In this document: positions 1 through 7,388 of the stretch, piece after piece
Layout of the letters: the number at the start of each line of letters is the position of its first letter
Numbering within the stretch: the stretch's first letter is position 1
NCBI GenBank assembly: GCA_964418835.1
Contig: CAYQNJ010000022.1
Coordinates: forward strand, 1-20,553
DNA length: 20,553 nucleotides
Reading direction: 5' to 3'
From: UBA9076 sp964418835
GTDB lineage: Bacteria > Bacillota_I > Bacilli_A > Erysipelotrichales > Erysipelotrichaceae
Program-made: the position numbers and the translations under genes
The notes under the pieces: model-generated
Seen by the model: only the letters and a program-made list of their open reading frames with translations
Told to the model about the DNA's origin: nothing
Databases searched by the model: none

Positions 1-1703
1 GCAAGAGAAGTCTTTTCTATCAAATCTCTATATACATTTGACTTTTCTAATAATTCTTCATGAGTACCTACATTCTCCACTTTACCATCATCAATTACAA
101 CGATCTTATCAACATTTTGAATTGATTTTAGTCTGTGAGAAATAATAAGAACTGTCTTGTTTTTTGTTAATTTATTTAAGCTATCTTGAATTATTTTTTC
201 ATTATCAACATCTAGGGATGCAGATATTTCATCTAATAGAATAATGGGTGCGTCTTTTAAGAAAGCTCTAGCTATTGAAAGTCTTTGTCTTTCACCACCA
301 GATAAGTTTGCACCATTTTCTCCAATTAAAGTATCATAGCCATTTTCAAGTTTTAATATGAAGTCCTCACAAGAAGCAAGTCTTGCTGCCTCTTTTACCT
401 CTTCATCACTAGCATCTATTCTACCAATTCTGATATTATCCATTACTGATGCATTAAATAATGTTACATCCTGAAAAACTATTGAAACCTTATCAAATAA
501 TGATTTTGTAGAAATATTTTTTATATCTTCATTAGATATTAGAATTTTTCCGCCTGTAGTGTCATATAGTCTTGAAACTAGTCTTAATATACTAGTCTTT
601 CCACAACCGCTCTTTCCAACAAGAGCAGTAACCTCATTTTGTTTAGCAATAAAGCTAACATCTTTCAAAACTTGAGTATTACCATCATATGAAAAAGATA
701 CATCTTTTAATTCAATATCAAATGTTGTTAAATCCTTGTCTATTCCTTCTTGAGTCTTTGTTCCTCTAAGTTCATTAATTCTTTTTATCATTGAATCTAA
801 ATAGAATAGTTCAAGTACATTCATTGAAACTGCCTCTGCACCTTCTTTTATCTTAATTGCAGCTAATAAATAACCTAAAAAATACAGAATGATGATATTG
901 CCATCAAACAGTAATTTTGTACCAATTACTATTACAAATATATATGCTAGATAAAGAACAAGACCAGCTATATTTGTTATTGTAGCTCCAACAAATTCAG
1001 ACTTAATATGAATTTTTTCACCATCTTCAACCTCTGCATCTAGCTTTTTCTTCATATCTTCGCTTAATCCAAAGCTCTTAATCTCCATTTGCATTTCTAT
1101 AGCTTCCTGAAAGCTATCAGAATTCTTTCTTAATTTTTGATAGTATTCATCAAAGCTTTTTACCTGTACTTTTTTAGATATCAAAATAAGTACAAAATAT
1201 ATCAGTATTGGCAGAACTATTGAAAGCCCTAAATAAAAATTTCCAATTATCAGCATAATAGACATGATAGCAAAAAAACCAATATATCCAATTACACCAG
1301 CAATTGCATGAGAAAGTGCATGTTCAATAGCTGCGACATCCGCCATAATAGTTTGAGCTAAATCAGTAAGGTCATGCTTTGAAAAATAAGAAAGTGGTAA
1401 ATCTGACATTGTTCTTGCTATATCTATTCTTAATTTTTCACTTTCTGCATATGTAGCATCGTATAAAGCACTATATTCAATGCTTAACACTATATAAAGT
1501 ACTATGAATCCTGCTATACATAACGCATAATACACACCATTAGTTTTTTCATTCAACAAAAGAGTTTGATCGAAAAAAATCATTAAAACCATTGCAGGCA
1601 ACATATTTACAAAATATTTTACAAAAGTTGCAATACTTGATTTTATAAGTTCTGATGCCCCATTATCAGTTAAAGCAAAGCTTTTTTTAAATAATTCCTT
1701 CAT
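1..1703 (-). CDS. ABC transporter, fused permease/ATPase half-transporter (3' end cut by window edge)
   Basis: This is one half of a heterodimeric type IV ABC transporter: a membrane domain of about six helices (residues ~20-300) followed by a nucleotide-binding domain. I translated it by hand from an ATG at 1703. It stays open for about 567 residues to the left edge, so only the C-terminal tip should be missing. Visible motifs are Walker A GKSGCGKT (~363-370), the signature LSGGERQR (~467), Walker B IILLDE and the switch-loop H of ISHRL. The start is set by GGAGG seven bases upstream of ATG. It overlaps the stop of the upstream ABC gene by 17 bases, so the two are translationally coupled and probably form a heterodimer. 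The pair resembles YbtP/YbtQ- and IrtA/IrtB-like transporters in general style. Substrate and direction cannot be read from the sequence. Confidence 0.93.
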   Translation of the reverse strand, partial: MKELFKKSFALTDNGASELIKSSIATFVKYFVNMLPAMVLMIFFDQTLLLNEKTNGVYYALCIAGFIVLYIVLSIEYSALYDATYAESEKLRIDIARTMSDLPLSYFSKHDLTDLAQTIMADVAAIEHALSHAIAGVIGYIGFFAIMSIMLIIGNFYLGLSIVLPILIYFVLILISKKVQVKSFDEYYQKLRKNSDSFQEAIEMQMEIKSFGLSEDMKKKLDAEVEDGEKIHIKSEFVGATITNIAGLVLYLAYIFVIVIGTKLLFDGNIIILYFLGYLLAAIKIKEGAEAVSMNVLELFYLDSMIKRINELRGTKTQEGIDKDLTTFDIELKDVSFSYDGNTQVLKDVSFIAKQNEVTALVGKSGCGKTSILRLVSRLYDTTGGKILISNEDIKNISTKSLFDKVSIVFQDVTLFNASVMDNIRIGRIDASDEEVKEAARLASCEDFILKLENGYDTLIGENGANLSGGERQRLSIARAFLKDAPIILLDEISASLDVDNEKIIQDSLNKLTKNKTVLIISHRLKSIQNVDKIVVIDDGKVENVGTHEELLEKSNVYRDLIEKTSL

Positions 1704-3447
1704 TAGACACCCTCCAGTTATTTGCTTTTTTATATTCATCTTGAAAATGTTTATAATAAGATTCTTTATTCATCAAATCAATATCATTACCACGTTCAAC
1801 AATTTTTCCGTCTTTCATTACAATAATTTCATCAAGATTTCTTATAGTTGTTAATCTATGAGCTATCATAATTACTGTTTTATCCTTCATTAGATTTTTA
1901 AAAGCTTTTTGTAGTTCATGTTCATTATCTGGATCTATGGCAGCACTTGCTTCATCAAAAATTATTATTTTAGCATCTTTTAATATTGCTCTTGCAATGG
2001 CAACTCTTTGAATTTCTCCACCAGAAAGATATACACCCTTAGAGCCAATTATTGTGTTTTCTTTATCTTTAAATTTTTGAATTATACTATCAACACCAGC
2101 TAATCTCATTGCTTCAAAAACTTCTTCTTTACTAGCATTTTTATTAGCCATTTTAACATTTTCATAAATTGATGTTTTAAAAAGTTTTGAATCTTGGAAT
2201 ACAAATGCAATCTTGCTTATTAATGCATCTTTTGTATAAGAATTAATATTCTTTCCTCCAATTTTAACTTGTCCAGAATTCACATTATAAAATCCTGATA
2301 TAAGCTTAACTATCGTAGATTTCCCTGAACCAGATGATCCAACAAGCGCATAAGACTTATTTTCATTAAGTTTAAAACTTAAATCATCTAATACTAAGTT
2401 ATTATCATCATATGAAAAGCTTACACTTTTAAACTCTATATTATAATTTTTAAACTCTGTTTCATTCCCAAAATTCAAAGTATCTTTTTTCATATCATCA
2501 TATAATTTTTCTAATTTACCAACTGCATCTGAAGCTTGAAATACATACATCGAAAGATACATTACCTTCATAATATAGGTAAACATAACACCACTTAAAA
2601 ATAGAATCATAATAAGCTCAACACTTATGAGTGCTGGATTAGATTTTATATCTATAAATAAAAGTACTATAGGTAATACTATAAATATAATTCCAAAGAA
2701 AATTGATTGAAATAAAACATAGGGTTTTTTACAACTAAGTGAATAACCAAGAGCATTTTTTGCATAATCAGTTATCGCTTCATTTAATGCTTTAAATCTT
2801 GTAACATCAACTCCAAATATCTTTATTACTTGCATCCCTCTTACATATTCAACTGTTTCTGCACTTAATCTTTCCAAAGAAGCTTGATATCTAACCATAA
2901 AACTTGGCTCACCCATCATAAGTTTCATTAACGGAATAATTGCAAGCGTTAATAATATAAGAGCCATTCCAACACGAAAACTTATAAGAAAACCAACAAT
3001 TAATAACAAAAAAGGAGTTATTATTGCACCTGTGTTATCTGGTATCAAGTGGGCCACTGCCATGTGAGTCTGTGCAGCATTATCATCAATTAACTTTCTA
3101 GTTTTGCCAGAAGAATTAATGTCAAAAAACTTAAAACTAGCATTTGTTAAACCTTCAATTCCATATTTTCTAAGGTTTGTTTCAAGTCTAAATGCGAAAA
3201 GATGTGATAGCGTTAATGATAAAAAGTATAAAATGCCTCCACACGCAAACAGACCAGAAATTAGTAATGCAATCTTCTTAGACTCACTAGCATTATTTAA
3301 AATTACTACATTTTCAAGTAATTTAAATATGTAATAAAATGCTAAGACTTGCATAATTGCCGCAACAATTGAGAATAACACAGTAAAAACTAAGTAATGC
3401 TTTTTTTCATTTGCATAAGAAATTAACTTCTTGTACACAGAAATCAT
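1687..3447 (-). CDS. ABC transporter, fused permease/ATPase half-transporter (first gene of the pair)
   Basis: A 586-residue half-transporter, full length for the family. The membrane domain spans residues ~15-310 and the ATPase domain ~335-575. Motifs seen: Walker A GSSGSGKST (370-378), Q-loop Q418 in VFQDSK, signature LSGGE (474-478), Walker B IIIFDE (494-499), D-loop SAAID and H530 in IAHRL. The catalytic residues look intact, so this half should hydrolyse ATP. The ATG at 3447 has an excellent AGAAGGAGG site. It is the first gene of a two-gene operon with the ABC gene at 1-1703. A promoter overlapping a 40-bp palindrome lies just upstream, which implies tight repression. Heterodimeric ABC pairs of this type include siderophore importers (Ybt/Irt) and drug or peptide exporters. 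An iron link is only a guess from the operator shape. Confidence 0.95.
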   Translation of the reverse strand: MISVYKKLISYANEKKHYLVFTVLFSIVAAIMQVLAFYYIFKLLENVVILNNASESKKIALLISGLFACGGILYFLSLTLSHLFAFRLETNLRKYGIEGLTNASFKFFDINSSGKTRKLIDDNAAQTHMAVAHLIPDNTGAIITPFLLLIVGFLISFRVGMALILLTLAIIPLMKLMMGEPSFMVRYQASLERLSAETVEYVRGMQVIKIFGVDVTRFKALNEAITDYAKNALGYSLSCKKPYVLFQSIFFGIIFIVLPIVLLFIDIKSNPALISVELIMILFLSGVMFTYIMKVMYLSMYVFQASDAVGKLEKLYDDMKKDTLNFGNETEFKNYNIEFKSVSFSYDDNNLVLDDLSFKLNENKSYALVGSSGSGKSTIVKLISGFYNVNSGQVKIGGKNINSYTKDALISKIAFVFQDSKLFKTSIYENVKMANKNASKEEVFEAMRLAGVDSIIQKFKDKENTIIGSKGVYLSGGEIQRVAIARAILKDAKIIIFDEASAAIDPDNEHELQKAFKNLMKDKTVIMIAHRLTTIRNLDEIIVMKDGKIVERGNDIDLMNKESYYKHFQDEYKKANNWRVSNEGII

Positions 3448-3474
3448 AAAAATCCTCCCTTCTATATAATTTTT

Positions 3475-3492
3475 ATAGATTAATAAATCTAT
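3475..3492. repeat. Short inverted repeat in the ABC operon leader
   Basis: A perfect 7-bp inverted repeat (ATAGATT, 4-base loop, AATCTAT) lies between the 40-bp palindrome and the Shine-Dalgarno of the first ABC gene. In the predicted mRNA it would form a weak AT-rich hairpin about ten bases upstream of the ribosome binding site. It may be incidental. Confidence 0.35.
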
Positions 3493-3501
3493 CGCATAAT
3501 A

Positions 3502-3541
3502 AATAAACTTACAGTTAGCATATGCTAACTGTAAGTTTATT
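3502..3541. promoter_or_regulatory. 40-bp perfect palindrome, candidate repressor operator of the ABC operon
   Basis: Two 19-base arms flank a central TA dinucleotide with no mismatch; the core is GTTAGCATATGCTAAC. It lies upstream of the ABC transporter operon and contains that operon's predicted -10 box and start site. That placement fits a repressor operator. The TTAG-N6-CTAA core loosely resembles iron boxes of DtxR/IdeR-type metalloregulators, but this is a resemblance by eye, and a TetR- or MarR-type regulator is equally possible. No regulator gene lies beside it in the window. It is not followed by a T-run on the minus strand, so it is a poor terminator for the operon to its right. Confidence 0.7.
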
Positions 3542-3562
3542 CTTAAATTTTCTTAAAGTCAA
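3534..3562 (-). promoter_or_regulatory. Predicted sigma-A promoter of the ABC transporter operon
   Basis: On the minus strand, TTGACT (3562-3557) is followed after 17 bases by TAAACT (3539-3534). The -10 box lies inside the right end of the 40-bp palindrome, and the expected start site is near 3527, so a protein bound to the palindrome would block polymerase. This leaves a leader of about 80 bases before the ATG. Confidence 0.6.
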
Positions 3563-3630
3563 GTTTTGATAAAAAGCCGTTTACTTCATTTCTTTTTTCA
3601 TTTTATTAAATCCTTAATTATTATTTTCCA

Positions 3631-3657
3631 TATAAAAAGTGGATGTTTACATCCACT
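3631..3657 (-). terminator. Rho-independent terminator after rubredoxin
   Basis: On the minus strand, two bases after the rubredoxin stop, a perfect stem AGTGGATG(T)/(A)CATCCACT is followed by TTTTTATA. It separates the oxygen-defence operon from the ABC transporter operon, which therefore needs its own promoter. Confidence 0.88.
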
Positions 3658-3659
3658 AA

Positions 3660-3818
3660 TTAGTCTACTAATTCAAATGCATCAACTGGTGCACCACAAA
3701 CTGGGCAAACCCAACCTTCTGGTAAATCAGCAAATGCTGTTCCAGCAGCAACACCACTATCAGCGTCTCCTAGTTCAGGATCATAAACGTATCCACAAGG
3801 GCAAATATACTTTTCCAT
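3660..3818 (-). CDS. rd: Rubredoxin (52 residues)
   Basis: A small iron-sulfur-free Fe(SCys)4 electron carrier. The sequence shows GYVYDPELGD, the GTAFADLPEGWVCPVCG block and a typical length of about 52 residues. The start is the ATG at 3818, preceded by AGAAAGGAG; a longer open frame continues into the N-run and is meaningless. The second iron knuckle is canonical (CPVCG). The first knuckle reads CPCGY, i.e. C-x-C, where nearly all rubredoxins have C-x2-C-G, so one residue is missing. It is the last gene of the fprA/reductase/rubredoxin operon and is expected to pass electrons from the NADH reductase to the flavodiiron protein. A 55-base segment covering its start and leader is duplicated across the assembly gap to its right. 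Confidence 0.93.
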   Translation of the reverse strand: MEKYICPCGYVYDPELGDADSGVAAGTAFADLPEGWVCPVCGAPVDAFELVD

Positions 3819-3856
3819 TTTATATCTCCTTTCTATATAACTATATTCTAACAGTA
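3802..3856. repeat. 55-bp direct repeat, left copy at the assembly gap
   Basis: Identical base for base to 3957-4011. It ends exactly where the N-run begins. It contains the first five codons, Shine-Dalgarno and leader of rubredoxin. A 55-base identity at both contig ends is what a de Bruijn assembler run with k=55 leaves behind, so it is probably one sequence present twice in the scaffold. Confidence 0.9.
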
Positions 3857-3956
3857 NNNNNNNNNNNNNNNNNNNNNNNNNNNNNNNNNNNNNNNNNNNN
3901 NNNNNNNNNNNNNNNNNNNNNNNNNNNNNNNNNNNNNNNNNNNNNNNNNNNNNNNN
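3857..3956. other. Assembly gap (100 N)
   Basis: Exactly 100 undetermined bases, a conventional filler length for a gap of unknown or estimated size. The flanks are identical 55-mers, so the true gap may have zero length. Coordinates to the right may then be inflated by 155 bases relative to the real chromosome. Confidence 0.97.
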
Positions 3957-4011
3957 CAAATATACTTTTCCATTTTATATCTCCTTTCTATATAACTATA
4001 TTCTAACAGTA
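3957..4011. repeat. 55-bp direct repeat, right copy at the assembly gap
   Basis: Exact copy of 3802-3856, starting immediately after the N-run. On the minus strand it holds a second rubredoxin Shine-Dalgarno and ATG (at 3973) and then only five codons (MEKYI) before the N-run. It is either an assembly duplicate or the start of a second tandem rubredoxin gene hidden in the gap. If the copies are merged, rubredoxin starts 40 bases after the reductase stop. Confidence 0.9.
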
Positions 4012-4013
4012 AT

Positions 4014-5168
4014 CTAAATTTTAGGCTTATTAATTTTAGATAAAACTTCACTCATTTTTGAAGTATTACCTATTAAAATAGCTCCAACAAGTAAATCATT
4101 TAAAGAATAGAACTTTTCATATATTCCTTTTTCTTCATCAAACCTTTCACTCATAATATAGTTTTGACCTTCAACCTTACCCGCATCACCAATCGCAAAT
4201 AATTTTGTGTCAAAGTCATTAAATGTTAAGGCTCCAGAAGATAATTGGTACTCTTCTTCTTTACCACTCGCATTATTTCCCGCAACCTTAGCCATAGCCA
4301 TTGCCTGAGTCCATAAACCAGTGTTTACACCATTGAATTGAGCACAATCTCCACAAGCATATATATCCTCTAAATTGGTTTTCATATGATTGTCCACAAT
4401 TATAGATCTACCACACTCAATACCTGCATTTTTAGCTATTTCTACATTTGAAGAAATACCCGCAGAAACTATAACCATATCACACTCAATATAAGTTCCA
4501 TCTTTTAATAAGATACCTTTAACCTTATCTTCACCATCAATCTTTTCAATGTTTACACCAACTTGAATATCAACACCATGTTTCTCAACAATATCCATCA
4601 ACAAATTAGATGCAGTGATGTCAAGTTGTCTACCCATTATTTGAGGCATAACTTCTAAAACAGTAACTTCCTTATTTATCTTATACATTTCATAAGCGGC
4701 TTCAAGTCCTAAAACTCCACCACCTATAACTACTACTTTATTAACTTTATCCTTCAAAGATTGAATCTTATCTATATCTAATGTATCTCTTACTACTACA
4801 ACTTCTGGTAAATCACTACCTGCAATAGGTGGAATAAAACACTTAGCACCTAAAGCATAAATTAATTTACCATATGTATATGTATCTTTATCACTAACCA
4901 CTGTTTTCTCTTCAGGGTTAATACTAATAACTTTTTCATCTAAATTAATTTGAATGTTATTCTTTTCATACCATTCTTTTTTAAATACTGCTTTTTCATT
5001 ATTATTGAAACTACCCATCATATCTTTAGTAAGTTGGGGTCTTCTATAAGGTAATAACTTTTCATTTGAAATTATCAATATTTCTTTATCTGTATTATCT
5101 CTAATAGCTTTAGCACTATATAAACCTCCAGCACCTCCACCAAGAACTAAATAATCAATGTGTCTCAT
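4014..5168 (-). CDS. nroR: NADH:rubredoxin oxidoreductase (FAD-dependent pyridine nucleotide-disulfide oxidoreductase family)
   Basis: A 384-residue two-dinucleotide-fold flavoprotein. The FAD site GGGAGG is at residues 10-15 near the N-terminus, the NAD(P)H site VIGGGVLGLE at ~147-156, and the second FAD contact ACGDCAQ at 271-277. There is no C-x4-C redox disulfide of the glutathione-reductase type, which fits NROR and related rubredoxin or NADH-oxidase enzymes. The start at 5168 lies immediately after the fprA stop (one base between), so translation is coupled. The role is inferred from context: with FprA before it and rubredoxin after it, this matches the chain NADH to NROR to rubredoxin to flavodiiron protein described in Clostridium acetobutylicum, which reduces O2 to water. 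The exact acceptor is inferred, not shown. Confidence 0.88.
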   Translation of the reverse strand: MRHIDYLVLGGGAGGLYSAKAIRDNTDKEILIISNEKLLPYRRPQLTKDMMGSFNNNEKAVFKKEWYEKNNIQINLDEKVISINPEEKTVVSDKDTYTYGKLIYALGAKCFIPPIAGSDLPEVVVVRDTLDIDKIQSLKDKVNKVVVIGGGVLGLEAAYEMYKINKEVTVLEVMPQIMGRQLDITASNLLMDIVEKHGVDIQVGVNIEKIDGEDKVKGILLKDGTYIECDMVIVSAGISSNVEIAKNAGIECGRSIIVDNHMKTNLEDIYACGDCAQFNGVNTGLWTQAMAMAKVAGNNASGKEEEYQLSSGALTFNDFDTKLFAIGDAGKVEGQNYIMSERFDEEKGIYEKFYSLNDLLVGAILIGNTSKMSEVLSKINKPKI

Positions 5169-5169
5169 A

Positions 5170-6369
5170 TTATTCTCCTAAAACAGTCTTTCCAAAGTTT
5201 AAACCATATTCATAAGCGTTCTTTAAATCTTCTTCAAAAGGTTTAAACTTAACCTTAAACCCATCAACTGTTTTAAGTTGAATTTGTTTAAATCTTTCAA
5301 TCATGATAGGAACTGCCTCTCCACTCCAACCAAAGCTACCAAATGCACTTGCATATTTACCTCTAAATATAGGCGCAAACATGTGTAATGTAAGTTCCAT
5401 TGCTGGTTTTAATGGTTGACCAACTATAGTTGGTGTACCAATTAAGAATCCATCACTAGATGCTAGTTCACTATCTAATACAGAAGTTTCTGTTTTTTCA
5501 ATATCATATAAAACAACTTCTAAATTACCTGAAGCACTAACACCCTTAAATATTTCTTCAGCTAACGCTTTTGTATAACCATAAGCACTAACATAAGCTA
5601 TTACAACTTTCTTCTTTTCTTTTACCTTTGGTGCACTCCATTCACGGTATTTGTCTAACACATAATCAACATCAGTATCTAAAACTGGACCATGTCCTGT
5701 ACAAATATAATCTATTTCTAATCCTTCTAATTTCTTCATCGCATTAGCCACATGAGGATAAGTAAAAGGAGCCATAATAGTATCATAATAGAATTTAAAT
5801 GAATCTTCATAACCTTCTTTATCAGTTAATTTACTCTTTAATATTCCATCAAAACTATAATGTTCACCAAAAGCATCACAAGTAAATATTGTCTTTTCTT
5901 CTACCCAATAAGTAAAAATTGTATCTGGCCAATGTAAGTTAGGCGCCATTATAAACTTTAATGTCTTATCTCCTAAACTTAATACATCATTATCTTTAAC
6001 AGCTAAACTGTTAAAATCTTTTTCAATTATATTCTTTAAGAAGTTTATCGCAATACTAGATCCAACAAGAGTAATGTTTGGATTTACTTCTAAAAGTTTT
6101 TCTAAACTACCAGCATGATCTGGTTCTGTATGGCTTACTATTACATAATCTAATTTAGATACATCTGTAAGCTTGTTTAACTCTTCTAAATATTCATCAA
6201 AGAATGGAGCTTTTACCGATTCAAATACAACAGATTTTTCACTTCCTTTTAAGAAAAATGAATTGTATGAAGTACCATATTTCGTCTCCATAATAACATC
6301 AAAAACCCTAAGATTTGGATCTTGAACCCCACACCAATATAAGTCTTTTTTTAACTCTAAAATTTCCAT
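5170..6369 (-). CDS. fprA: Flavodiiron protein (A-type flavoprotein, O2/NO reductase)
   Basis: A 399-residue cytoplasmic enzyme with an N-terminal metallo-beta-lactamase-like diiron domain and a C-terminal flavodoxin domain from ~residue 254 (VVIAYVSAYGYTKALAEEI, the FMN loop). Diiron ligands are visible: H80-x-E82-x-D84-H85 (HTEPDH), H146 (NLHWPDT), D165 (CDAFGEH) and H226 (TGHGPV). The full ligand set implies an active O2 or NO reductase. The open frame extends upstream to 6414, but I chose the ATG at 6369 because GAGGTG lies eight bases before it and the protein then starts MEILELKKDLYWCGVQDP, as in the family. It heads the operon fprA, NROR, rubredoxin. The usual electron donor is reduced rubredoxin, which is encoded here. 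Confidence 0.94.
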   Translation of the reverse strand: MEILELKKDLYWCGVQDPNLRVFDVIMETKYGTSYNSFFLKGSEKSVVFESVKAPFFDEYLEELNKLTDVSKLDYVIVSHTEPDHAGSLEKLLEVNPNITLVGSSIAINFLKNIIEKDFNSLAVKDNDVLSLGDKTLKFIMAPNLHWPDTIFTYWVEEKTIFTCDAFGEHYSFDGILKSKLTDKEGYEDSFKFYYDTIMAPFTYPHVANAMKKLEGLEIDYICTGHGPVLDTDVDYVLDKYREWSAPKVKEKKKVVIAYVSAYGYTKALAEEIFKGVSASGNLEVVLYDIEKTETSVLDSELASSDGFLIGTPTIVGQPLKPAMELTLHMFAPIFRGKYASAFGSFGWSGEAVPIMIERFKQIQLKTVDGFKVKFKPFEEDLKNAYEYGLNFGKTVLGE

Positions 6370-6441
6370 ATATTTCACCTCTTCAATATAATAATTTACC
6401 ATTAAGTAAAACACAATTAAAATGATATATTATCAGTATTT

Positions 6442-6450
6442 ATTATACCA
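6442..6450 (-). promoter_or_regulatory. Extended -10 promoter element of the fprA operon
   Basis: The minus strand reads TGGTATAAT, a perfect -10 with the TGn extension. The -35 region 17 bases upstream (TATCTT) is weak, as is common for extended -10 promoters. The start would be near 6435, about 65 bases before the fprA ATG. I saw no convincing PerR or Rex box. Confidence 0.6.
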
Positions 6451-6481
6451 TTTAAGATAAAACAAAGATAATTATAGTAAG

Positions 6482-6511
6482 AAAAAACCCTTAAGTTTAA
6501 CTTAAGAGTTT
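6482..6511 (-). terminator. Rho-independent terminator after parB
   Basis: Immediately after the parB stop, the minus strand forms an 11-bp stem (AACTCTTAAGT / ACTTAAGGGTT, one G-U pair) with a short loop, ending in a T-run. It closes the rsmG-noc-parA-parB operon. Confidence 0.85.
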
Positions 6512-6512
6512 C

Positions 6513-7388
6513 CTATTCTATAAAACCTAATAAATCTAGTATTCTATTTAAATCATCCACATCATTATATTTTATTAGTATTTGTTTATTATCAACACTA
6601 ACTTTTGTTTGAAGTTTATCCATAAACAAGTTTTCTACATACACTAAATTAGGGTCAACATCCTTTATCTTTTTCTTATTTAATGCTTTTCTAGGATCTA
6701 AATCCTTAATGAACTTTTCTACTTGTCTTACAGACATCTTATCATCAATGATTTTTAAAGCCACATCGTACATCATGTCATCATTTTCAAGAGTTAATAA
6801 TGGTCTTGCATGAGACATTGTAAGCTTCTTACTCACAACCAAATCCTGAACACTCTTTGGTAAATTTAATAACCTTAATATGTTTGCACAATATTCTCTT
6901 GTCTTACCAACCCTTTTCGCAAGTTTTTCTTGTGTGTAGTCTAACTTATCCATTAAGTTCTTATATGCAATAGCTTCTTCAATAGGATTTAAGTCTTCTC
7001 TTTGAATGTTTTCTAATATAGAAATCTCCATCATTTGAGCATCACTAAAATCATAAACTACACAAGGTACTGAAGATAGTTTGGCCATCTTTGCGGCTCT
7101 CCATCTTCTCTCCCCCGCAATTAATTCATATCCTTTAACACTCTTTCTTACAATTAAAGCAGTAAAAATACCATGTTCTTTTATAGATTCACTTAATTCT
7201 TTTAAAGCTTTTTCATCAAATTCTTTTCTTGGTTGAAATGGATTAGGTCTTATTTCATCAACACTTATTTCAATTTGTCTTTTTCCTTCACTACCTTCTT
7301 GAATATCATCTAACAAAGAATTAATATCATTCCCAAAGATAGCCTCTAAACCTCTTCCCAATCTTTTTTTATCATCTTTTTTATTCAT
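6513..7388 (-). CDS. parB: Chromosome-partitioning protein ParB/Spo0J
   Basis: A 291-residue ParB that binds parS sites near the origin and acts as a CTP-dependent DNA clamp. The N-terminal segment RLGRGLEAIFG (9-19) is the usual ParA-stimulating stretch. CTP-binding motifs are intact: GERRWRA (92-98) and ENIQRE (126-131). The helix-turn-helix is at ~150-172 (YTQEKLAKRVGKTREYCANI) and the C-terminal dimerisation domain at ~245-291. Its ATG overlaps the parA stop by one base (TAATG). It is the last gene of the operon and is followed at once by a terminator. No parS-like CACGTG-centred site was seen in this window. Confidence 0.96.
   Translation of the reverse strand: MNKKDDKKRLGRGLEAIFGNDINSLLDDIQEGSEGKRQIEISVDEIRPNPFQPRKEFDEKALKELSESIKEHGIFTALIVRKSVKGYELIAGERRWRAAKMAKLSSVPCVVYDFSDAQMMEISILENIQREDLNPIEEAIAYKNLMDKLDYTQEKLAKRVGKTREYCANILRLLNLPKSVQDLVVSKKLTMSHARPLLTLENDDMMYDVALKIIDDKMSVRQVEKFIKDLDPRKALNKKKIKDVDPNLVYVENLFMDKLQTKVSVDNKQILIKYNDVDDLNRILDLLGFIE

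Noticed and set aside
3542..3637. A minus-strand frame ending NEVNGFLSKLDFKKI, and a six-codon frame MKKEMK with a weak Shine-Dalgarno, between the rubredoxin terminator and the ABC promoter
   Set aside because: The first has no start codon and only about 19 open codons; the second is too short to support. Either could be a remnant of a lost regulator or a leader peptide, but nothing proves it.
5170..6414. fprA starting at the upstream ATG (6414)
   Set aside because: No ribosome site precedes it; the ATG at 6369 has GAGGTG and gives the family's usual N-terminus.
6370..6480. PerR-like AT-rich inverted repeat before fprA
   Set aside because: Matches to TTATAAT-N-ATTATAA are poor and expected by chance in such AT-rich DNA.
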